In this document: piece by piece, positions 41,859-50,400 of the stretch
Layout: every line of letters starts with the position of its first letter
How positions within the stretch are numbered: position 1 is the first letter of the stretch
Assembly: GCA_005116835.1 (NCBI GenBank)
Contig: SWDM01000016.1
Coordinates: 186,001-250,000 of the forward strand
Origin: Nitrospira sp.
GTDB lineage: Bacteria; Nitrospirota; Nitrospiria; Nitrospirales; Nitrospiraceae
Reading direction: 5' to 3'
Length of the DNA stretch: 64,000 bases
The notes under the pieces: generated by a model
Seen by the model: the letters and a program-made list of their open reading frames with translations, nothing else
What the model was told of the DNA's origin: nothing
Database searches by the model: none
Program-made: the position numbers and the translations under genes

Positions 41859-42506
41859 TTAGGCGGGAGTGAGTTTTTTGCGCAAGATGCCTATGAGACC
41901 GACGAGTCCGCTGCCGAACAAGAGCGCTGCCGCCGGCAACGGCACCGGTGCCGCCGCCACCTGCGCCGTCCCCTGCAGCGAAAACGTTCCGCTGGTCAGG
42001 AATGGAATCCCTGTGAACGCATGTGTCCAGGAGAGATTGAACGCGTTGGTCGCCTGATTGAACGACCCGATCGCGATTCCACCGATGTTCAGCGAGCCGA
42101 ATGTGGCAGGAGTCATCCAACTTCCCCACGACGTGCTGCTCAAGCCAGCGAAGAGGGAAGAGAGATCGACTGTCATGGTATTGCCCGTCGTCGTCCCAGA
42201 AGGCGGTAGGAGATTCAGTACGGGCTGACCGGAACTTGAAAAAATGGAAAACGCGAGATGAGAACCCAACTGAACCGGTTGGAAAATGTTGGGCGTCGGT
42301 TGAAACTGGCCCATAATCAACTGGCCCGGCTGATTGAACGTGCCAGCAAGAGTACCCAAGACCGGACCGAAATTCAAACTCACCGATTCACTCGTGATGT
42401 TAAGCTGCGTCACGGTCGCCGCCTGCGCAGGCAAAGCTGCGAGGCAGAGAGCCAGCCCGGCACAGAGGCCCATCGCGCTCCGTTTTATTGTTGATCTGTT
42501 TCTCAT
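41859..42506 (-). CDS. VPLPA-CTERM secreted protein, paralogue of the 39432-40100 gene
   Basis: A 215-residue exported protein. It has a signal peptide ending PAQAA (about 29), then a beta-rich body with PGQLIMGQFQPTP, TVDLSSLF, NIGGIAIGSFN and GTFSLQG, matching the protein at 39432-40100. The tail APVPLPAAALLFGSGLVGLI is followed by GILRKK, a textbook VPLPA sorting signal for exosortase. The function of the body is unknown. AGGAG lies 11 bases before the ATG. Confidence 0.87.
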   Translation of the reverse strand: MRNRSTIKRSAMGLCAGLALCLAALPAQAATVTQLNITSESVSLNFGPVLGTLAGTFNQPGQLIMGQFQPTPNIFQPVQLGSHLAFSIFSSSGQPVLNLLPPSGTTTGNTMTVDLSSLFAGLSSTSWGSWMTPATFGSLNIGGIAIGSFNQATNAFNLSWTHAFTGIPFLTSGTFSLQGTAQVAAAPVPLPAAALLFGSGLVGLIGILRKKLTPA

Positions 42507-42564
42507 TCTGTATCCTGCTCCTATTTCTTCTCACTACCAACGGTGCGCCATCACTGATATTCGC

Positions 42565-42593
42565 CGCGCCGGACGGTCTTTCCGTCCGGCGCG
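42565..42593 (-). terminator. Strong GC hairpin after the PstS-like gene
   Basis: CGCGCCGGACGG and CCGTCCGGCGCG form a perfect 12-bp stem with the loop TCTTT, 19 bases after the stop of the PstS-like gene and 59 bases before the next ATG. There is no clear U-run, so it may be a partial terminator or 3' stabiliser that separates expression of the two genes. Confidence 0.65.
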
Positions 42594-42611
42594 CAAGGCT
42601 TTAACTCACAA

Positions 42612-43859
42612 CTACTGACAGACAGCCGCGATATTCGCGCCATTGTTGCTGGGGGTAAACCAGTTGTGCGGACCACGATCGTCGTTTTTGAAAACAAACG
42701 TGTCGTTCTCCGACAACCAGAAATCCGGCAGGGGGTTGTTGTTCAACATGGCAGTCTGCAAGGCGGTGATCGCCGCGTTCGTTCCGGAGACGGCATTGAC
42801 TGGGGCCACTTCCACCCCAGCTGTGCGGGTGATGACGTTCCAATCTGCCCAGTAGGGGTACCGGCCACAACGAAGAGCCGTTAACCGAGCCACTCCGGTG
42901 CCAAGCGCTCCCGCGTTGACCGGCTGCCCGCCGATGGCGACTTGATAGGCGCCGTTGGGGAAGTTCGTCGCATTCACCGAGTCACTGTCGACGTAGCCGA
43001 TCGAGTTTTGATTGGTGTTGATGCAGGTCACCACGTTTGAAGAACTGGCATTGGCGATGTTGGTCGCGCTCGCGGTTCCGTTGATCCCCCCGCTCCAGAA
43101 CTTGGTGCGCATGAGGGTTTCATCCAGCGTGGCCAATGTGCCTGAGCCAACCGTCCTCTGGCAGGTAACAATCGCGCCCGATCCCGCAGATACTGAGTAG
43201 CCGAGGTCGGCCCAGTTGAGCACGTTCCCGGCAAGGATCTGCCGGATTTCATTCTCGCTCAGCGACGTCAGGTTTGTCCCACTTCCATTCCGCACGTTGC
43301 CGCCCACCACGATGGAAAAGGGAACGATCACCGTCGGCGTGGTGGTCAAATGACCGGATGCCGGTGGGTTAAGCGTAGTCCCAAACGCCGACTGATGAAT
43401 GGAACTCGCCTGGACATCGGATGCTCCCCAATGTACCGGCAAGGATTGCGTGGGAGTGGCGGCCGGGCATACGGACCGATTGACAGTCTTGCCGAGGATG
43501 GTGACGGGAGTCCCGGCTGGGCAGGTTGCGACATTGAGGTAGACCGCGGTGCCGACTGCCCCGTTCGGTTGGAACAGATAGCCATCAGCCGAAGCGGTGG
43601 CGCTGTATCGAATACGGGAATTTGCGACTCCGTTCACGGTGCACTGCCACTCATACCTGTTGGGCGTTCCCTCGCTGGACACGAATAGGAGCGGCGTGGG
43701 AGTGGCCGCACAGATAGAGGCAGGGCTTGTCCCAGCAAACAGACGCCCCGCTGACGAGCCTGCTCCGTTGAGGACGAGTTGCGCCTGGGCACTTTCCGCC
43801 GCCAGCGCAAGCCCTGCCGCGCCCACGAGGGCTATGGCTACTTTCGACATGGTTTTCAT
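42612..43859 (-). CDS. PstS-like periplasmic substrate-binding protein
   Basis: A 415-residue exported protein with a signal peptide (VAIALVGAAGLALAAESAQA, cleavage near 26) and a PBP-like domain. It shows LNGAGSSAGRLFAG (about 30-43), PVHWGASDVQASS (about 142-154), LSENEIRQILAGNVLNWADL (about 202-221, typical of PstS-type proteins) and SIGYVDSDSVN. No permease or ATPase genes are near, so it is not an ordinary transport operon; it may be a secreted phosphate- or ligand-binding protein. There is no exosortase tail. AAGGAG lies 6 bases before the ATG. Confidence 0.8.
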   Translation of the reverse strand: MKTMSKVAIALVGAAGLALAAESAQAQLVLNGAGSSAGRLFAGTSPASICAATPTPLLFVSSEGTPNRYEWQCTVNGVANSRIRYSATASADGYLFQPNGAVGTAVYLNVATCPAGTPVTILGKTVNRSVCPAATPTQSLPVHWGASDVQASSIHQSAFGTTLNPPASGHLTTTPTVIVPFSIVVGGNVRNGSGTNLTSLSENEIRQILAGNVLNWADLGYSVSAGSGAIVTCQRTVGSGTLATLDETLMRTKFWSGGINGTASATNIANASSSNVVTCINTNQNSIGYVDSDSVNATNFPNGAYQVAIGGQPVNAGALGTGVARLTALRCGRYPYWADWNVITRTAGVEVAPVNAVSGTNAAITALQTAMLNNNPLPDFWLSENDTFVFKNDDRGPHNWFTPSNNGANIAAVCQ

Positions 43860-43921
43860 ACAGTACTCCTTAGACGTGATAAATAATCTGATCTGCTATC
43901 CTTTGAAATCTTGAATCCGAA

Positions 43922-44662
43922 CTATGCCGCATCCGGCCGCGCGCCAGACATACGGCGACGAGCCATACCCACGAGTCCGATCACACCAGTCGCAAAAAGC
44001 ACCACCGCCGCCGGCACCGGCACTGCGCTAACTACGAAGGTACCGTTCGCCTGACTCAGGAAGGCCGACCCAACCGTGGTCAGGGTGTTTGCCGCCCCAT
44101 TTCGTTGAAGCAGATTGAGGACGGTATTGATGTCCGCCGATCCCCTGCGCGCGGCAGGAATGGAGGCGCCAAGGCTGTCGTTTCCCGAAGCATTCATGTT
44201 CGTGCTAAAGGATAGGGCATCGGTCGCCAAATACAGGTTCCTCGCCGGATCGGCTGCTACGCCTAACGGCCCCCTCCAGTTCAAAAGCACGTTTTCGTAG
44301 TTGGCCGGCAGAACCTGGTTCAGTTGCTGCGCGGTAAATTGGGCCGCGGTGGAGGCACTCCCAAAGAACATCGAGGTGTTACTGTTGTTTCCGACAATCG
44401 TGTATTCGATCGTGTTGGGACCTCCCACTCCAGTCGGGCTGAGTGCGCCAAGGACGCTCGATAGGTTGAGGTTGATACCGTTCGTGAGCAAGCTCGAGAA
44501 CGAACCCAGGTTCCTGATATACTCAGTGCCATTGCCGTAGAGAACGAGCACTGCATCGCCCGGTGCAAATGTCACCGCATGCGCCGACGTCACAGGGCCG
44601 GCAAGCGCCGCTGCCGCAACCGCCGCAACCGCCATACGTTTCACTATTGATAGACTCTTCAT
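43922..44662 (-). CDS. VPLPA/PEP-CTERM-type secreted protein
   Basis: A 246-residue exported protein with a signal peptide (AVAAVAAAALAGPVTSAHA, cleavage near 28) and a beta-rich, Asn/Ser-rich body of unknown function. The tail SAVPVPAAVVLFATGVIGLV is followed by GMARRRMSG (about 214-242), an exosortase sorting signal. The ATG at 44662 has GGAGG about 8 bases upstream; the frame is open 24 more codons without a ribosome site. It is 63 bases upstream of the PstS-like gene. Confidence 0.85.
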   Translation of the reverse strand: MKSLSIVKRMAVAAVAAAALAGPVTSAHAVTFAPGDAVLVLYGNGTEYIRNLGSFSSLLTNGINLNLSSVLGALSPTGVGGPNTIEYTIVGNNSNTSMFFGSASTAAQFTAQQLNQVLPANYENVLLNWRGPLGVAADPARNLYLATDALSFSTNMNASGNDSLGASIPAARRGSADINTVLNLLQRNGAANTLTTVGSAFLSQANGTFVVSAVPVPAAVVLFATGVIGLVGMARRRMSGARPDAA

Positions 44663-44984
44663 CGTCGGCTCCTCCTTGTTAAGATAAAACCTGACTTTCC
44701 CTTGTCCATGAATTTCCTCCGCTGCTTCTCCCAATCACCTCCTTTTGGTTTCCTGCAGCCGTCGAACTGGTAGGTTTTGCCCACTCTGATAGCTATCTAT
44801 GTGACAGTCTGGTGTTACAGACTCCTCAGCACTCAGTTGGAAGACGGTAAACCTTAAAGGGTCTGCCAAAGAGGCAACTTGTGAGTCCAAGCCCTTACAG
44901 GGTCTTTTTATCCGGCAGAAGTTACAGGAGTGTCTGGGTTTGCTTCTCAGAGTGGAAACAGTGCGTTAAGAAAGCGATGCTCTG
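44663..44984. other. Intergenic leader region without a gene
   Basis: No coding region is seen. On the minus strand it contains CTGTAAC and CTGTCAC (44820-44801, spaced 13 bases) just before ATAGATAGCTATC. A similar TAGCTAT block lies upstream of the TpsB gene near 53975. It is possibly the promoter of the 43922-44662 gene; the evidence is weak. Confidence 0.3.
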
Positions 44985-45083
44985 GCTGGTTGGTCTGGTC
45001 TATTTGGTTTGTTTAGTTGATTTGGTTCATTTAGTTTGTCTGGTTCAACCAAATAAACCAGATAAACCAGACAAACCAAAGAA
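44985..45083. repeat. Family B hairpin, copy B8
   Basis: Units CTGGTTGGTC, TGGTCTATT, TGGTTTGTT, TAGTTGATT, TGGTTCATT, TAGTTTGTC, core TGGTTCAACC, then complementary units. It ends 9 bases from the stop codon of the TonB-like gene. Confidence 0.88.
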
Positions 45084-45091
45084 CAGTCTTC

Positions 45092-45730
45092 TTAAGCTGG
45101 AGGGAAGAACTTGACGATCACAGAATTCCGGTCCATGCCCTCAGGAGGAGGCCTGACTTGGACGAGTTTCGACAGGGCATCGAGCGCGGATTGGTCGAAG
45201 AGCATACTCCCGGAGGAATTGAGCAGACGGTACTGCAACACGCGCCCTTGCTCATCCAGCACCAGTTCGCACATCACTGCATATTCCAGATCGTCGGAGA
45301 GCGTCGGCGGCTGTTGATACTTCTCTTGAATCGTGGCGGTCAGAATGTCCGTGTAGCCGGCAAACTTGCCGCGGCTCTTCCCGATTGCGAAGGGGTTGGC
45401 GTCCAGTTGCGGCGGACCGGTCGGCGCATCGACCGCTTTTGGCGGAGGAGGCGCTTCGGCTGTCGGCGGTGGTGGAGGCGGCGCTTCCTGAGGTTTGGGC
45501 TCAGGTTTCGGCGGTTCCGGTTCCGGCTCCGGTTCAGGCTCTTTTTCAGGCGGTGGAGGCGGTTCTTCCTTCTTGAATGCGTTGAGCTTGTAGACCTTGA
45601 TGAGATTCTGGCCCCAATCGGTCTGCGAGACCCAATAGAGACCGCCACCGATCCCAAGATGGATCACCCCGACGATCAACAGCGTCGTCCCGAGCTTGCT
45701 CTTCTTCTTTTCAAAGCCTTTGTAGCCCAT
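45092..45730 (-). CDS. TonB-like energy-transducing protein
   Basis: A 212-residue inner-membrane protein: a basic N-terminus, one membrane segment (LGTTLLIVGVIHLGIGGGLY, about 13-32), and a Pro/Glu/Lys-rich periplasmic spacer (about 55-105). The C-terminal TonB-like domain includes YTDILTATIQEKYQQPP and VMCELVLDEQGRVLQYRLL (about 152-170). It would work with ExbB and ExbD encoded upstream. Its C-terminus resembles TonB/TolA C-domains of the TIGR01352 kind. A 289-base repeat-rich gap separates it from exbD. Confidence 0.83.
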   Translation of the reverse strand: MGYKGFEKKKSKLGTTLLIVGVIHLGIGGGLYWVSQTDWGQNLIKVYKLNAFKKEEPPPPPEKEPEPEPEPEPPKPEPKPQEAPPPPPPTAEAPPPPKAVDAPTGPPQLDANPFAIGKSRGKFAGYTDILTATIQEKYQQPPTLSDDLEYAVMCELVLDEQGRVLQYRLLNSSGSMLFDQSALDALSKLVQVRPPPEGMDRNSVIVKFFPPA

Positions 45731-45736
45731 TGTGAG

Positions 45737-45897
45737 ACTCGTGAAACGTCAAACGTGAAACGTGAAGCGTTGATCGGGAATGGAGTTTCTAGTTTCAGGT
45801 TTCATGTTGCAGGGATCATCCTTCGAAAACTTGAAACAAGAAACTTACAACCTGAAACGCTTTAACGAGATACGTTTCACTCTTCACGAATCACTTG
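45737..45897. repeat. 7-bp periodic inverted repeats (GTGAAAC and GTTTCAN units)
   Basis: GTGAAAC, GTCAAAC, GTGAAAC, GTGAAGC at the left pair with ACGTTTCACTCTTCAC at the right. Nested inside, GTTTCTA, GTTTCAG, GTTTCAT, GTTGCAG pairs with the reverse series near 45828-45862. The whole is a double nested hairpin in the exbD-tonB gap. Confidence 0.75.
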
Positions 45898-46019
45898 CAG
45901 GATGCTCAAAAAGTTCGTCAGCAAGGCCGCAGCGAGTGAAGACCCGAGGCGTACCCTTGCGGTACGTTGAGGGTCTAAACGATGCGAGAACGAAGCTGGC
46001 GGGCTTTTTCAGCATCCTG
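45898..46019. repeat. 122-bp imperfect palindrome abutting the exbD stop codon
   Basis: CAGGATGCTCAAAAAG at the left end mirrors CTTTTTCAGCATCCTG at the right, with further pairing inward to GCGTACC/GGTACGT around a short CTTGC loop. The last base is next to the exbD stop codon (46020). Short reading frames inside it are artefacts. Confidence 0.85.
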
Positions 46020-46436
46020 CTAAGGCTCATTGATTGGTTTCGTTGCGATAGCCAACTCTTCAACCGGAATCCGCTGGAGAATGTCCAATACAGCCACAAC
46101 ATGTTTGTACTCCACGCCGGAATCGCCGCGGAGCACGAGCGGTAGCTTGCCGCCCTTGGCCGCTTTCAAATCTCGAATCAGTTTTTCCAATTCCCCGAGC
46201 TTGATCTTTTCCTCATCCATATATATGTCGCCGCCCTTTTTCACCGAGATGGTCGGCGTGTTGCTCTCCATTTCAGTTTCATGCGGCGTAGCCTCCGGCA
46301 ACTTTAGTTCGATGCCTTGTACCATCGCCGTTGTGGTAATAATGAAAATCACGAGCAGCACCCAGGCCAGGTCGAGCAACGGGGTCATGTTGATATCCGA
46401 CACCGCAGCGTAACTCTTTTTCGAAAAACGTCTCAT
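46020..46436 (-). CDS. exbD: ExbD/TolR-family protein
   Basis: A 138-residue inner-membrane protein with a single N-terminal membrane segment containing the proton-path Asp (INMTPLLDLAWVLLVIFIIT, about 15-34, Asp22) and a periplasmic domain with SVKKGGDIYMDEEKI and LVLRGDSGVEYKHVVAVLDI (about 101-120). With ExbB it forms the proton-driven motor that energises TonB. GGGAG lies 5 bases before the ATG. Confidence 0.88.
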   Translation of the reverse strand: MRRFSKKSYAAVSDINMTPLLDLAWVLLVIFIITTTAMVQGIELKLPEATPHETEMESNTPTISVKKGGDIYMDEEKIKLGELEKLIRDLKAAKGGKLPLVLRGDSGVEYKHVVAVLDILQRIPVEELAIATKPINEP

Positions 46437-46445
46437 CTTTTCTCC

Positions 46446-46614
46446 CAGTAAGGTTCTAAGTTCTAAGTTCTGGGTTCTGAGTTTTGGAAGCGTCCTTCAA
46501 CTCAGAACTTCCAACTCAAAACTCAGCACTTCTCTCTTTCGCCTCACGATTAACGCTTCACGTCATTCATCCATCGCCTAACGCTTAACGCTTCACGAAT
46601 AACGTTTCACGTCT
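46446..46614. repeat. 7-bp periodic repeats (GTTCTGA and GCTTMAC units) between exbB and exbD
   Basis: GTTCTAA, GTTCTAA, GTTCTGG, GTTCTGA, GTTTTGG at 46452-46486 face the complementary series at 46497-46530. A second set (46548-46614) has CGCTTAACGCTTCACG heptamers. They fill the whole 178-base gap between exbB and exbD. Confidence 0.75.
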
Positions 46615-47397
46615 TTAATGTCCTGTCGCCGCGCCGGACGGTTCCGACTCTTGACGGTGACCGCCAGGCCGGTAGTCTTCAGGATCTTCTTCCGCGGACG
46701 ACGCGCCGTTCTTCTCACGGAGAAAGTCTGTGATGAACACGGTCTCGAGATGGGCTGCGAAGTTATCGAGTTCCATCGTGAGGGTTTTCGTCTTGGTCAC
46801 GAGAAAGTTGTAGCAAAAGAGCGAGGGGATCGCGACCATGAGGCCCGCGACCGTCGCGATGAGCGCCGAGGCAACGCCAGGCGCCATGGTCGCGAGGGTG
46901 GCCTGCTGGGCTCTGCCGATACCGGCAAAGGTGTCCATCACCCCCCAGACCGTCCCGAGCAACCCGATAAAGGGTCCGCCGCTGATCGCCGTCGCCAGCA
47001 CGATCATCCCCGATTCCAACCCCACCGCCGCCTCACCGAGCACACGCTCCAGTGCGATCCTCACGGCGCTCATGCCGTGATTCGGGATCTTGTCGGTCCC
47101 ATACTTATCCTGCTGTACTTTTAGTTCCTCGCAGCCTCCAAAATAGAGCTCGTACATAGGAGAGCCCTGGAGCTGTTTGATCGGTCCCTTACTGAAGATC
47201 ACCAGGGGGCTCTTCGCTTTGGAATAGAGATCGAGAAAGGTTCCGTTCCGCTGCTTGGCCTTCGCCAGTTGGCGGAACTTGTTGATGATGACCGTCCAGC
47301 TGACCAACGAAAACACCAGCAAGACCCCGATCGTGATCTTGCCTTCCAGCGTCGCGTGATTCAACGCAAACGCCACTCCACCCGAACTCATATCCAT
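46615..47397 (-). CDS. exbB: ExbB/TolQ/MotA-family proton channel protein
   Basis: A 260-residue inner-membrane protein with three membrane helices: about 17-37 (ITIGVLLVFSLVSWTVIINK), about 128-150 and about 170-195. It has the family core GPFIGLLGTVWGVMDTFAGI (about 140-159) and TMAPGVASALIATVAGLMVA (about 168-187). The C-terminus is a charged Glu/Gly-rich tail. It starts 12 bases after the TpsA stop with AGGAG upstream, which ties the Ton motor to the two-partner secretion genes. Confidence 0.9.
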   Translation of the reverse strand: MDMSSGGVAFALNHATLEGKITIGVLLVFSLVSWTVIINKFRQLAKAKQRNGTFLDLYSKAKSPLVIFSKGPIKQLQGSPMYELYFGGCEELKVQQDKYGTDKIPNHGMSAVRIALERVLGEAAVGLESGMIVLATAISGGPFIGLLGTVWGVMDTFAGIGRAQQATLATMAPGVASALIATVAGLMVAIPSLFCYNFLVTKTKTLTMELDNFAAHLETVFITDFLREKNGASSAEEDPEDYRPGGHRQESEPSGAATGH

Positions 47398-47409
47398 ATC
47401 AAGAATCTC

Positions 47410-50400
47410 CTATCCGCCTGACTGCGGTTTCACATCCACTTGAATGATGACACCATGTTTCATCTTGATCGACTGGGCGACGGTGGTCCCCTTCTTGTCC
47501 TTATCGTTCGATTTGGATGCCACCTGTTTCGCCTTGGCATCCGACCCCTGATCTGCCGCCCCGTCCTGCGCGTCTGAACTCGCTTTCACGGCGCTGCTCG
47601 TCGTTGCCACCGTCGAGGAACTGGAGGCGGCGGAAACGGAACCGGTTGTGCCGGTAATGCCGCCCAAGCTGCCGCCGCCCGCGCTGCTCGAGCCGCTCAC
47701 GCTGCCGCCGCTGCTCGACCCTGTGACCGAACCGCTGAAGCTGCCGCTCAAACTGCCAGTCACAGCTCCCGCAGCAAAACGGGTCAGGCCGGCAATGAGA
47801 CCGCCCTGGAGATCCAGCGTTCCGTTCGGCGCCAGGAGATCGATGCGGCGGCCCCTGATCCCCGCCACCGGCACGACAATGTCGCCTTGCCGAGCCTCCA
47901 GCCTCACATTCCCCAATTGCTTGCTCAGGATGAAGTTCTCGAACACTTGGCTGAAAATGGGTTCTTGTTCCGCCAGCAACTGCCTTTCCTTCGCCCGCAG
48001 AGCGGTCGTATCCTGACCCAGGAACCCCAACTTGGCAATTTCATTTCGTACCTTATTGATCTCATCATTGTCGAATCGAGGGAAGTTCAGCGATTCCCCT
48101 CTCGGCTGGTCACCCGCGTGGTAGGTAAAGATCCCGCTCCCTGGTACGTCGACTTCGATGAACTGACTAGGCAACGGTCTTCCTGTCACCGGATCGATTT
48201 GCTTAATTTCGATGATCTGTGTGATGACCTCGTTTCTGCCACCGCTACCGGCGCTAATGTTGCCCCGGAGACTTATCAGATTGATGTCCCCAGCCTGGTA
48301 CGGCTCAGTGCCTGGTTGGGGAAATGCCATTGTAGCAATGCGCGATTTATCGACATCGATATCTCCAGTCGCCTTGATGTCGATCGCGCCGCCGAAACCA
48401 GTCACGATCCCTTTTAAATCCTTAGGACCTGCTAGATCGGCCACGTTAGACCCAACCTTGATCCCACCCCCTGTCGCTCCCACTTCGGACACGTTCGAGG
48501 CCTGGACCAGCACTACGGTCCCCCCATCACGCACAACCGTGCCGTCAGGCTGAACATGCACCACCGGTTTCACGAGCACTAGATCGCCATTGTAAATGAC
48601 CGCCTTGCCGTCGACACGGAGGACTTCCAGCCGAGCGCCGTTGGGCACGACATTCCCGCTGTTATCGAGCATGACCAACTGACCATTTTGCTCGACAAGC
48701 GCCACATGCACTGTCACCGGCCCATCCAGCCTTTTTTCATTTCCTGTCAGGACCAGGGTCTTCCCTTCGAATTTCACCTCTTGGGGGACAATCTGGCCAT
48801 CTGCATTTCTCGCCATGACGGAAATTCTCGTCCCGTCGGAACCGACTACCCCTGTACCGGGCAATGTATTGGCAATCCCGCTCTTGGTGGGCCCATGGAT
48901 CGAAATGGAGGCCCCGTTATAGGTCGCGATCCTGGACCGATCCATGATAATGTCGCCCCCGACCGCAATATCCAAAAACCCTCCTTGGTTCTGGTCGGTG
49001 CTGGGGGTGGGAAAACGACGGAAACGGATTCCATCGCTGGATCCGAGGTCGAGATTGCCGCCGACGCGGACCCTGCCAGTCCCGGTTCCTGCAAAAGCAA
49101 TCTGTCCCGTTCCGCTGGCCAGGTTGATCGTACCACCGACATCCACGAGCGACTCCACTCCTCCCGGCGCAGCCAGCGTGGCAGTGACTGTATCAAGATT
49201 GCCTGGCGCTGAGATCGTCACCTTCTTCTTAAATAGAGCGCTCCCAAAGTTCAGAATGAGACCTGCGATATTGCCATCGCCGTCGATCTTGGCTTGCTGA
49301 GCAGTCTTGGTAGTGGGATGGCCATCTGTAATACCGGTAAAGCCGGCCGTAAGGCTGACCTCGGTCGGAGCATGGTCCGCTATCGCGTTCGTCTCCTGGA
49401 AAGTTGCCAGCAGCAGATTAAGGAACGGAATCCCACCATTTTGCGCAGAAGGTCTGACCCCGTTCAAACGCGCTGGGTCGGCCTGCAACAGTGTGATGCT
49501 CCGTTGTGCAAGGGGCGCAGGACCTACAGGGAATGTAACCGGATCCCCCACCGGAACCGGACTGGGCGGAGCCCCTTGAGGGACAGCTCTTGTCAAATAG
49601 GGAGCGAGATAGGGATTGAAACTGACGAGAGGGTCGGTCTTGTCGACGAGGACCCACTGCCCTCCTCGACCCACCTCACCCACAAATACATATTCGGACG
49701 CCTGGGGGATAAAACTCGCACCCTGCCCGTTTTTCTCATTGGGAGGAAGAGGCGCCGCCTCCCTGCCAGGTACGGAAGGTGGGGTTTTTCTCCCGACCGC
49801 TTTGTCCGCTGTATTGAGGAATGAGGATAGGACCGGACTCTTCGCCGCTTGGGCGAGATCAACCAGGACCCAGGTTCCTCCCTTTCCAAACGTCCCGACA
49901 TAGATCCATTGGTATTGGCTGTCCAAGAGCGGGGGGGTCCCGAACGCGGTTCCCTGGATATTCTTTCCAGCTTGAAAGGCCACAGTTCCGGTAGGTGATC
50001 CCCAGAAGGAGAGATTGTTTTCGACAAAAATATTTCCCTTCGTCACGATCGCCTCAAACGAAGCTGGGTAGACCGTAACCCCCGAGTTCTTGTTACTCAC
50101 TGCAAACAAGGACGTCGGGTTCAGGAACAGATCTCCTTGATCGACCTTCACCGACACCTTGTTGTTCGGGTCTACGGATATCGTCTGGTTGGTTTGTGGA
50201 TCTGAGGCCTTATCCGTCAGTCCTTTGTCCTGAATCCGGCCGAGATAGACATTCCCTGTCGTTGCATGCAGCGTAATCTGGCCCGATGCCATCGTGAGCT
50301 GCGCGTACTGATCGTTCGAGCTAGCGCCGCTTCCCCTCAGGGGCCCACCTATCTGCTGCGCGGTAACCACGGCTTTCCCGTTGGTGAGGAGAAAGCCTGG

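Noticed and set aside
42612-43859. Phosphate ABC transporter operon
   Set aside because: Only a PstS-like binding protein is present; no pstC, pstA, pstB or phoU gene lies nearby.
45884-46102. Short reading frames across 45.8-46.1 kb on both strands
   Set aside because: They read through the large palindrome and the 7-bp repeats next to exbD and do not show protein features.
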